A stretch of 7,666 bases of DNA, taken from contig CALAMX010000030.1 of the NCBI GenBank assembly GCA_937925755.1, positions 1 through 7,666 of the forward strand. Reading direction: 5' to 3'. This document shows positions 1-5,533 of the stretch, piece by piece. Position 1 is the stretch's first letter. Each line of letters opens with the position of its first letter. Below the pieces are notes generated by a model. It was not told the DNA's origin and made no database searches. It saw only the letters and a program-made list of their open reading frames with translations. The DNA comes from an uncultured Burkholderiales bacterium. Lineage in GTDB: Bacteria; Pseudomonadota; Gammaproteobacteria; Burkholderiales; Thiobacillaceae. A program made the translations under genes and the position numbers.

Positions 1-182
1 ACCCGCACGCCCTGCGTCACTCCTTCGCCTCGCACGTGCTGCAGTCCTCCGGCGATCTGCGCGCGGTGCAGGAGATGCTCGGCCACGCCAGCCTGTCCAC
101 CACGCAGGTGTATACACATTTGGATTTCCAGCATCTGGCCCAAGTTTACGATCGGGCCCACCCGCGGGCGAAGAAGAAATAA
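1..182 (+). CDS. xerC: Tyrosine recombinase XerC, C-terminal fragment
   Basis: XerC works with XerD at dif sites to resolve chromosome dimers at division. Only the last 60 codons are in the window. The reading frame starts at base 3 and ends at TAA (180-182). The visible part of the catalytic domain carries the HxLR box (HALRHSF), the third-motif histidine in MLGHAS and the nucleophilic tyrosine in QVYTHLD. The tail LDFQHLAQVYDRAHPRAKKK is the C-terminal signature typical of XerC rather than XerD, and it ends in a lysine run. The N-terminal core-binding domain and the first catalytic arginine lie outside the window. The intact catalytic residues suggest a functional gene. A degenerate copy of its last ~37 bp recurs downstream at 350-385. 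Confidence 0.93.
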   Translation, partial: PHALRHSFASHVLQSSGDLRAVQEMLGHASLSTTQVYTHLDFQHLAQVYDRAHPRAKKK

Positions 183-193
183 CGGGCGGATTG

Positions 194-258
194 TGGCTCC
201 GGCCGCTCGGCTTCGCCTCGCTTAACCTGCCTCATGGCAGGTTAGCCTTCGCCGAAAC
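194..258. repeat. Palindromic repeat unit A
   Basis: The left arm (194-226) is a 33-bp sequence repeated exactly at 266-298. The right arm (241-258) matches 314-331 at 16 of 18 positions. Between the arms lies a perfect inverted repeat, TAACCTGCC (223-231) and GGCAGGTTA (236-244), with a 4-nt loop TCAT. Conserved outer arms around a variable but self-complementary centre are typical of dispersed palindromic (REP/MITE-like) elements. I cannot test whether it occurs elsewhere in the genome. Confidence 0.8.
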
Positions 259-265
259 TGCGTTT

Positions 266-331
266 TGGCTCCGGCCGCTCGGCTTCGCCTCGCTTAACGT
301 TCGCTACGCACACGTTAGCCTACGCCGCAAC
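266..331. repeat. Palindromic repeat unit B
   Basis: This is the second copy of the unit, offset by 72 bp. The 33-bp left arm (266-298) is identical to that of unit A and the right arm (314-331) differs at two positions. The centre is unrelated in sequence to unit A yet also self-complementary: TAACGT (295-300) pairs with ACGTTA (312-317) around an 11-nt loop. A different centre that still pairs suggests that structure, not sequence, is what is kept. Confidence 0.8.
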
Positions 332-348
332 AAGCCTGCGGCTTGTTG
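328..348. repeat. Perfect 9-bp hairpin, possible xerC transcript end
   Basis: CAACAAGCC (328-336) and GGCTTGTTG (340-348) form a perfect 9-bp stem with a 3-nt loop TGC. It lies about 145 bp beyond the xerC stop. There is no T-run on either side, so it is not a classical intrinsic terminator. It could be an RNA 3'-end stabiliser or part of the adjacent repeat element. Confidence 0.55.
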
Positions 349-349
349 G

Positions 350-385
350 TTACGATCGGACGCACCCGCGGGCGAAGGAAAATAA
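350..385 (+). pseudogene. Degenerate second copy of the xerC 3' end
   Basis: This stretch matches 146-182, the last codons and stop of xerC, at an offset of 204 bp. There are about four substitutions and a one-base deletion near the end. The offset is a multiple of three, so it lies in the same frame as xerC. It reads YDRTHPRAKENK, against the real terminus YDRAHPRAKKK-stop. With unit A, unit B and the hairpin between the two copies, it looks like one side of a duplication that brackets the repeat island. It has no start of its own and is not expected to be expressed as a gene. Confidence 0.75.
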
Positions 386-474
386 GCCGCATGGGCGCTT
401 AGAGGCGCGTCCAGCATGTCCCCCCTCCAGTGCGCCAGACAAACGCCGTTATAGTGTTTGATGGGGGTGTGATT

Positions 475-501
475 GGCACCGTTGTGGTGCGCACGGGTGC
501 C
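475..501. promoter_or_regulatory. NtrC-like activator binding dyad
   Basis: The core is GCACC-GTTGT-GGTGC (476-490), with perfect 5-bp arms and a 5-bp spacer. This is the inner part of the known NtrC consensus TGCACC-N5-GGTGCA. A further GGTGC follows 5 bp later (496-500), and the outer GGCACC (475-480) and GGTGCC (496-501) also form a dyad. The core centre is about 139 bp upstream of the predicted sigma-54 start, a normal distance for an enhancer. A weaker half-matching site (GCACC-AAAGC-GTGGC) lies at 543-557. That NtrC is the protein is inferred from the motif and from known NtrC control of E. coli yeaGH. Confidence 0.6.
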
Positions 502-558
502 GGAGTCCGGCGCGCGGGTTGTCTGTCTCTTCAAACGACACGGCACCAAAGCGTGGCA

Positions 559-586
559 CGGGTGTCAAAGCATTGGTTTACACCCG
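559..586. repeat. Inverted repeat CGGGTGT-N14-ACACCCG
   Basis: Perfect 7-bp arms at 559-565 and 580-586 are separated by 14 bp, giving a 21-bp centre-to-centre spacing (two helical turns). It sits directly upstream of the -24 element and overlaps the IHF-like site. It could be an operator for an unidentified dimeric regulator. No known consensus was recognised. Confidence 0.45.
563..575 (+). promoter_or_regulatory. IHF-like bend site
   Basis: TGTCAAAGCATTG matches the IHF consensus WATCAANNNNTTR at eight of nine defined positions; the second base is G instead of A. It lies between the NtrC-like dyad and the -24 element, about -53 from the predicted start, where IHF usually bends DNA at sigma-54 promoters. 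The motif is short and degenerate, so it could occur by chance. Confidence 0.35.
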
Positions 587-595
587 ACTTGAACA

Positions 596-611
596 TGGCA
601 TGGGTGTTGCT
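596..611 (+). promoter_or_regulatory. Sigma-54 (-24/-12) promoter of the prkA operon
   Basis: TGGCATGGGTGTTGCT matches the sigma-54 consensus TGGCAC-N5-TTGCW with a single difference (T for C at the sixth base). The invariant GG (597-598) and GC (609-610) are exactly 10 bp apart, as required. Transcription would start near 622, leaving a leader of about 100 nt before prkA. No comparable sigma-70 -35/-10 pair was found in 386-723. Control of this operon by a sigma-54 activator fits what is known of E. coli yeaGH. Confidence 0.78.
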
Positions 612-629
612 GGTCTGATAGCCACTCCC

Positions 630-670
630 GCGACACCTGGCATGCCCGAGCGGCATCGAGGCAGTGTCGC
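630..670 (+). promoter_or_regulatory. Predicted hairpin in the prkA leader RNA
   Basis: GCGACAC (630-636) pairs perfectly with GTGTCGC (664-670). After one bulged C the stem continues with TG (638-639) and CA (662-663). Nested inside, ATGCC (642-646) pairs with GGCAT (652-656) around CGAGC. The fold starts about 8 nt after the predicted transcription start and ends 45 nt before the ribosome binding site, so it does not mask that site. It may stabilise the 5' end or bind a regulator. No riboswitch class was recognised. Confidence 0.5.
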
Positions 671-714
671 CGGTCGGGGATCGGTCCGGGTTGCGTTGTA
701 GTCCGTGACAACGA

Positions 715-723
715 GAGGTGATC
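715..723 (+). promoter_or_regulatory. Extended ribosome binding site of prkA
   Basis: GAGGTGATC is complementary to nine consecutive bases of the 16S rRNA 3' end and directly abuts ATG at 724. This decides the start: an in-frame GTG at 718 lies inside the Shine-Dalgarno sequence itself and is unlikely to be used. Confidence 0.85.
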
Positions 724-2643
724 ATGAGTTTGTTCAACCAATACATCGCCCGCTACCGCCGCGAGGAGGAGGAATACAGCCTGGAGGAATACCTCGCGCT
801 GTGCAAGAAAGACCGCATGGCCTATGCCACGGCGGCGGAACGCATGCTAGCGGCCATCGGCGAGCCGGAGCTGGTGGACACCCGCAAAGACCCGCGCCTG
901 TCGCGCATCTTCTCCAACAAGGTGATCAAGATCTATCCGGCCTTCAAGGACTTCTATGGCATGGAGGAGACCATCGAACAGATCGTCTCCTACTTCCGCC
1001 ATGCCGCGCAGGGGTTGGAGGAAAAGAAGCAGATCCTCTACCTGCTGGGGCCGGTGGGCGGCGGCAAATCGTCGCTGGCCGAAAAGCTCAAGCACCTGAT
1101 GGAGCGTGCCCCGTTCTATGCCCTCAAGGGCTCGCCGGTGAACGACTCGCCGCTCGCCCTGTTCTCCGCCGATGAGGACGGCGAGATCCTGGAGCAGGAG
1201 TACGGCATCCCGCGGCGCTACCTGGGCAAGGTCTTGTCGCCCTGGGCGGTGAAGCGGCTGCACGAGTACAACGGCGACATCACCAAGTTCCGCGTCGTTA
1301 AGCGCTGGCCCTCGGTGCTCGGCCAGGTGGGCATCGCCAAGACCGAGCCGGGCGACGAGAACAACCAGGACATCTCCTCGCTGGTGGGCAAGGTGGACAT
1401 CCGCAAGCTGGAGAAGTATTCCCAGGACGACCCCGACGCCTACAGCTACTCCGGCGGTTTGTGCCTGGCCAACCAGGGACTGCTCGAGTTCGTCGAGATG
1501 TTCAAGGCGCCGATCAAGGTGCTGCACCCCCTGCTCACCGCCACTCAGGAGGGCAATTACAAAGGCACCGAGGGCTTCGGAGCCATCCCCTTCGACGGCA
1601 TCATCCTCGCCCACTCGAACGAATCGGAGTGGCAGGCCTTCAAGAACAACAAAAACAACGAGGCCTTCCTCGACCGCATCTATATCGTCAAGGTGCCCTA
1701 CTGCCTGCGCGTGTCTGAGGAGGTGAAGATCTACCAGAAGCTGCTCCGCAATAGCTCCCTGGCCGACGCACCTTGTGCCCCGGGTACCCTGGAGATGCTG
1801 GCGCAGTTCTCGGTGCTCACACGGCTCAAGGAGCCGGAGAACTCCAGCATTTACTCGAAGATGCGCATCTATGATGGCGAGAACCTGAAGGACACCGACC
1901 CGAAGGCCAAGAGCTACCAGGAGTACCGCGACTTCGCCGGGGTCGACGAGGGCATGACGGGGATCTCCACGCGCTTTGCCTTCAAGATCCTGTCCAAGGT
2001 GTTCAACTTCGACCACAGCGAGGTCGCCGCCAACCCGGTGCACCTGCTCTACGTGCTGGAGCAGCAGATCGAGCAGGAGCAATTCCCACCCGAGGTGGAG
2101 CAACGCTACATCGCCTTCATCAAGGAGTACCTTGCCCCGCGCTATGTCGAATTCATAGAGAAAGAATTGCAGACGGCCTATCTGGAGTCCTATTCGGAAT
2201 ACGGCCAGAACATCTTCGACCGCTATGTGACCTATGCCGACATGTGGATCCAGGACCAGGAGTACCGCGACCCCGACACCGGCGAAATCCTCGACCGCGC
2301 TCAGCTCAACGCCGAGCTGGAAAAGATCGAGAAGCCCGCGGGCATCGCCAACCCCAAGGACTTCCGCCACGAGGTGGTGAACTTCGTGCTGCGGGCGCGC
2401 GCCGCCAACCATGGCAAGAATCCGGCCTGGACCAGCTACGAGAAGCTGAGGACGGTGATCGAGAAACGCATGTTCTCCAACACCGAGGACCTGCTGCCGG
2501 TGATCTCCTTCAACGCCAAGGCATCCAGCGAGGAGCAGAAAAAACACCAGGAATTCGTCGCGCGCATGGTGGCCAAGGGCTATACAGAGAAGCAGGTGCG
2601 CCTGCTCGCCGAGTGGTACTTGCGCGCCCGGAAGACCTCCTGA
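724..2643 (+). CDS. prkA: PrkA family AAA+ serine protein kinase/protease (YeaG)
   Basis: This is a cytoplasmic AAA+ ATPase of the PrkA family, 639 aa (E. coli YeaG is about 644). Members are reported as Ser/Thr protein kinases, and B. subtilis PrkA has also been reported as an ATP-dependent protease. They act in stationary phase, nitrogen starvation or sporulation. The N-terminal AAA_PrkA domain has a Walker A loop GPVGGGKSS at residues 109-117 and a likely Walker B region in GLLEFVEMFK (about 252-261). Family signatures include EEKKQILYLL, GIPRRYLG, KTEPGDENNQD, AHSNESEW and KEPENSSIYSK. The PrkA C-terminal domain follows, with ESYSEYGQNIFDRYVTYAD and the terminal WYLRARKTS. Compared with the remembered E. 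coli sequence there is a short deletion after the Walker A helix, before SPVND. ATG 724 is chosen over GTG 718 because of the ribosome binding site. It is the first gene of an operon preceded by a sigma-54-type promoter. No defect was seen. Confidence 0.97.
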   Translation: MSLFNQYIARYRREEEEYSLEEYLALCKKDRMAYATAAERMLAAIGEPELVDTRKDPRLSRIFSNKVIKIYPAFKDFYGMEETIEQIVSYFRHAAQGLEEKKQILYLLGPVGGGKSSLAEKLKHLMERAPFYALKGSPVNDSPLALFSADEDGEILEQEYGIPRRYLGKVLSPWAVKRLHEYNGDITKFRVVKRWPSVLGQVGIAKTEPGDENNQDISSLVGKVDIRKLEKYSQDDPDAYSYSGGLCLANQGLLEFVEMFKAPIKVLHPLLTATQEGNYKGTEGFGAIPFDGIILAHSNESEWQAFKNNKNNEAFLDRIYIVKVPYCLRVSEEVKIYQKLLRNSSLADAPCAPGTLEMLAQFSVLTRLKEPENSSIYSKMRIYDGENLKDTDPKAKSYQEYRDFAGVDEGMTGISTRFAFKILSKVFNFDHSEVAANPVHLLYVLEQQIEQEQFPPEVEQRYIAFIKEYLAPRYVEFIEKELQTAYLESYSEYGQNIFDRYVTYADMWIQDQEYRDPDTGEILDRAQLNAELEKIEKPAGIANPKDFRHEVVNFVLRARAANHGKNPAWTSYEKLRTVIEKRMFSNTEDLLPVISFNAKASSEEQKKHQEFVARMVAKGYTEKQVRLLAEWYLRARKTS

Positions 2644-2655
2644 GGAGATGAACGC

Positions 2656-3921
2656 GTGAGTTCCTTCGTCGACCGCCGTCTCTCGGGCAAGAACCGCAGT
2701 GCGGTGAACCGCCAGCGCTTCCTGCGCCGCTACAAGCAGCAGATCCGCCGTGCGGTGGCCGAGGCGGTGTCCGGGCGCAAGGTAGCGGACCTGGAGCGCG
2801 GCGAGAGGATCTCCATCCCGGCCAAGGACCTCTCCGAGCCGGTCTTCCAGCACGGGCCGGGTGGGCGGCGCGTGATCGTGCATCCGGGCAACAAAGAGTT
2901 CGTCACCGGCGACCGCATCGACCGGCCCAAGGGTGGGGCCGGGCAGGGCGGACGGGGCGGCTCGCCCGAGGGCGAGGGCATGGACGAGTTCGTCTTCGAA
3001 CTCACCAAGGAAGAGTTCATGAACTACTTCTTCGAGGACCTGGCCCTGCCGGACCTGGTGAAGAAGCAGTTGACCGCCACGCCCGAGGTGAAGAAGGTCC
3101 GCGCCGGCTTCGTCAGCCAGGGTAACCCGGCCAACCTGCATGTGGTGCGCTCCATGAAGCAGGCGATCGGCCGGCGCCTGGCGATGGCGGCGGGGCCGCG
3201 CGAGCGGCTGGCCGAGGTGGAGGCTGCCCTAGCCGAGCTGGAGGCGAAAGGCGAGGGCGCGAGCGCCGAGGCCGATCGGCTGCGCGAGGAGATTGCTGCC
3301 CTCGAGGCCCGCGTGGCGGCGGTGCCCTTTCTCGACACCTGGGACCTCCGATATGCCCACCGCATCGACCAGCCACAGCCCACCAGCCGGGCGGTGATGT
3401 TCTGCGTGATGGACGTCTCCGGCTCCATGGACGAGGAGCGCAAGGACATCGCCAAGCGCTTCTTCATGCTCCTCTATCTCTTCCTCACCAAGAGCTACGA
3501 GAAGATCGATTTGGTGTTCATCCGCCACCATACGGTGGCCAAGGAGGTGGACGAGGACGACTTCTTCACTTCGCGCGAGACCGGCGGCACAGTGGTCTCC
3601 AGCGCCCTCGAGCTGATGCGTGAAATCATCCGTACGCGTTATCCCAGTGCGGCCTGGAACATCTACGTCGCCCAGGCCTCCGACGGCGACAACTGGGAGG
3701 ACGACTCGCCGCGCTGCCGCGAGCTGCTCATCAACGACATCCTGCCGCTCGTGCAGTACTACGCCTATGTCGAGATCCAGGCCGAGCACCCGCAGAGTCT
3801 CTGGCACCAATACGAGTACGTGAAGGCGGTCAACCGCAACTTCGCGATGCAGCGCATCCTCGGCCTGGAGGACATCTATCCCGTGTTCCGTGAGCTGTTC
3901 AGGAGGAAGGCGAGCGCATGA
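2656..3921 (+). CDS. yeaH: YeaH/YhbH family protein (DUF444, VWA-like)
   Basis: This is a 421-aa DUF444 protein (E. coli YeaH is about 427 aa) of unknown biochemical role, normally encoded beside prkA and thought to act with it. The N-terminus is basic (DRRLSGKNRSAVNRQRFLRR). A glycine-rich linker at about 93-108 and a likely coiled coil at about 182-222 precede a C-terminal von Willebrand A-like domain. That domain has a complete metal-ion-dependent adhesion site: DVSGS (253-257), TGGT (309-312) and ASDGD (341-345). The start is GTG 2656, 12 nt after the prkA stop, with GAGGAG at 2642-2647 overlapping that stop and suggesting translational coupling. An ATG at 2648 opens only a three-codon frame. 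It overlaps the next gene by 4 bp. Confidence 0.95.
   Translation: MSSFVDRRLSGKNRSAVNRQRFLRRYKQQIRRAVAEAVSGRKVADLERGERISIPAKDLSEPVFQHGPGGRRVIVHPGNKEFVTGDRIDRPKGGAGQGGRGGSPEGEGMDEFVFELTKEEFMNYFFEDLALPDLVKKQLTATPEVKKVRAGFVSQGNPANLHVVRSMKQAIGRRLAMAAGPRERLAEVEAALAELEAKGEGASAEADRLREEIAALEARVAAVPFLDTWDLRYAHRIDQPQPTSRAVMFCVMDVSGSMDEERKDIAKRFFMLLYLFLTKSYEKIDLVFIRHHTVAKEVDEDDFFTSRETGGTVVSSALELMREIIRTRYPSAAWNIYVAQASDGDNWEDDSPRCRELLINDILPLVQYYAYVEIQAEHPQSLWHQYEYVKAVNRNFAMQRILGLEDIYPVFRELFRRKASA
3901..3906 (+). promoter_or_regulatory. Ribosome binding site of spoVR
   Basis: AGGAGG lies inside the 3' end of yeaH, 11 nt before ATG 3918. A second purine stretch (AAGG, 3907-3910) gives a closer spacing of 7 nt. 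Together with the ATGA stop-start overlap this supports coupled translation. Confidence 0.6.
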
Positions 3922-5480
3922 GCAGCGAGCCGCAAAAACCGCAAGCGTCAGAGAACACCCCCGCACCGGCCACGACCGGCCCGGTCATGCGCCGCCGGTA
4001 TCTGTCCGAGGGTTCGGAATGGACCTTCGACCTGCTGCGCCTGTACGACCAGGAGATCGCGCGGGTGGCGGCGCATTACGGGCTCGACACCTACCCCAAC
4101 CAGATCGAGGTCATCACCTCCGAGCAGATGATCGACGCCTACTCCTCGGTTGGCATGCCGGTGGGCTATCACCACTGGTCCTTCGGCAAGCAGTTCATGG
4201 CCACGCAAAAGAGCTACAAGCGCGGCCAGATGGGGCTCGCCTACGAGATCGTCATCAACTCCAACCCCTGCATCGCCTACCTGATGGAGGAGAACACCAT
4301 GACCATGCAGGCGCTGGTCATCGCCCACGCCTGCTATGGCCACAACTCCTTCTTCAAGGGCAACTACCTCTTCCGTACCTGGACCGACGCCGAGGGCATC
4401 CTCGACTATCTGGTCTTCGCCCGCAACTTCGTTGCCGAGTGCGAGGAGCGCTATGGTGAGGAGGCCGTCGAGGAGATCCTCGACTCCTGCCATGCGCTGA
4501 TGAACTACGGGGTGGATCGCTACAAACGCCCGGCCAAGCTGTCCATGGCCAAGGAGAAGGCACGGCAGCGCAGCCGCGAGGCCTATCTGCAGTCCCAGGT
4601 CAACCTGCTATGGCGCACGCTGCCGCCCAAGGAGGCGGCGGCCAAGGCAAGGCAGGAAGAGCGTTTTCCGCCCGAGCCGCAGGAGAACCTGCTCTACTTC
4701 ATCGAGAAGAACGCCCCGCGCCTGGAGTCTTGGCAGCGCGAGATCGTGCGCATCGTGCGCAAGATTGCGCAGTACTTCTACCCGCAGCGGCAGACCCAGG
4801 TGATGAACGAGGGCTGGGCCACCTTCTGGCATTACACCCTGCTCAACCACCTTTATGAAGAGGGCCGGCTCACCGACGGCTTCATGCTCGAATTCCTGCA
4901 ATCGCACACCAACGTCGTCTACCAGCCGCCCTACTACAGCCGCGCTTATAGCGGCATCAACCCCTATGCCCTGGGCTTTGCGATGTTCCGCGACCTCCGC
5001 CGCATCTGCGAGGCGCCCACCGACGAGGACCACCGCTGGTTCCCCGACATCGCCGGCACCGACTGGGTGAAGACCCTGGACTTCGCCATGCGCAACTTCA
5101 AGGACGAGAGCTTCATCGCCCAGTATCTCTCGCCGCACCTGATCCGCGAGCTCAGGCTCTTCGCCGTGCTCGACGACGATGCAAAGGACCAGCTCGAGAT
5201 CGCCGCCATCCACGACGACGCCGGCTACCGGGTGATCCGTCAGTTCTTGGCCGACCAGTACAACCTGGGTAACCGCGAACCCAACATCCAGGTCTGGAAC
5301 GTCGACCTCTACGGCGACCGTTCACTCACCCTGCGCCACTTCATGCACAACCGCCGCCCGCTGGGTGACAGCACACCCGAGATGCTACGGCATGTGGCGC
5401 GGCTGTGGGGTTATGATGTGCGTATCGAGAGCGTGGACGAGACGGGCGAGGTCGAGCTGGTGGGCGAGTGCCTGGTCTAG
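3918..5480 (+). CDS. spoVR: SpoVR family protein (YcgB)
   Basis: This 520-aa SpoVR family protein (E. coli YcgB is about 510 aa) is named after a B. subtilis protein needed for spore cortex formation. Its biochemical role is unknown, and here it is unlikely to concern sporulation. The first ~25 residues are a Pro/Thr-rich, probably disordered tail. The conserved core begins at SEWTFDLLRLYDQEIARVA. Family blocks include GYHHWSFGKQF (83-93), EENTMTMQALVIAHACYGHN (124-143), NEGWATFWHY (297-306), QPPYYSRAYSGINPYALG (336-353) and TLRHFMHNRRPLG (471-483). The repeated His/Glu pattern (H137, H142, E298, H305) looks like a metal site, which is an inference. No signal peptide or membrane segment is seen. 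ATG 3918 overlaps the yeaH stop (ATGA), so it is the last gene of the operon and probably co-expressed with prkA and yeaH. Confidence 0.96.
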   Translation: MSSEPQKPQASENTPAPATTGPVMRRRYLSEGSEWTFDLLRLYDQEIARVAAHYGLDTYPNQIEVITSEQMIDAYSSVGMPVGYHHWSFGKQFMATQKSYKRGQMGLAYEIVINSNPCIAYLMEENTMTMQALVIAHACYGHNSFFKGNYLFRTWTDAEGILDYLVFARNFVAECEERYGEEAVEEILDSCHALMNYGVDRYKRPAKLSMAKEKARQRSREAYLQSQVNLLWRTLPPKEAAAKARQEERFPPEPQENLLYFIEKNAPRLESWQREIVRIVRKIAQYFYPQRQTQVMNEGWATFWHYTLLNHLYEEGRLTDGFMLEFLQSHTNVVYQPPYYSRAYSGINPYALGFAMFRDLRRICEAPTDEDHRWFPDIAGTDWVKTLDFAMRNFKDESFIAQYLSPHLIRELRLFAVLDDDAKDQLEIAAIHDDAGYRVIRQFLADQYNLGNREPNIQVWNVDLYGDRSLTLRHFMHNRRPLGDSTPEMLRHVARLWGYDVRIESVDETGEVELVGECLV

Positions 5481-5533
5481 CCGGACGCCAAACGCAGGCT
5501 ACATTGCTCGCTTGAAGCCCTGCCGGCCACCGA

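Larger units (their letters stand above)
183..723. other. 541-bp intergenic region: repeat island, then regulatory region
   Basis: No convincing gene lies between the xerC stop and prkA. Small open frames here lack ribosome binding sites and are largely built from repeat sequence. The first ~200 bp is a repeat island. Bases 386-474 hold nothing I can identify beyond the short direct repeat GGCGC. Bases 475-723 carry the dyads, the -24/-12 promoter, the leader hairpin and the ribosome binding site listed separately. Confidence 0.7.

Noticed and set aside
191..385. 64-codon plus-strand frame across the repeat island, with an internally repeated peptide WLRPLGFASLN.
   Set aside because: The protein repeat only reflects the 33-bp DNA repeat. 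No Shine-Dalgarno site, and the start lies within the element.
450..455. TATAGT as a sigma-70 -10 element.
   Set aside because: No acceptable -35 hexamer 16-18 bp upstream.
554..569. TGGCACGGGTGTCAAA as a second sigma-54 promoter.
   Set aside because: The -24 half is perfect but the -12 half is TCAA instead of TTGC and lacks the essential GC.
589..621. TTGAAC with TGATAG as a sigma-70 promoter.
   Set aside because: The spacing is 21 bp and the -10 match is poor. The -24/-12 element in the same place is far better.
718..720. GTG as the start of prkA.
   Set aside because: It lies inside the Shine-Dalgarno sequence that serves ATG 724, and family members begin at the equivalent of the ATG.
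847..3141. 764-codon open frame on the minus strand, antisense to prkA and the start of yeaH.
   Set aside because: It mirrors two strongly conserved genes and has the Leu/Val/Ala/Gly/His-rich composition of a high-GC antisense shadow. No domain was recognised. Its length comes from codon bias removing stops on the opposite strand.
3229..3966. 245-codon minus-strand frame opposite yeaH.
   Set aside because: Same shadow composition. The plus-strand frame encodes a clear DUF444 protein with MIDAS motifs.
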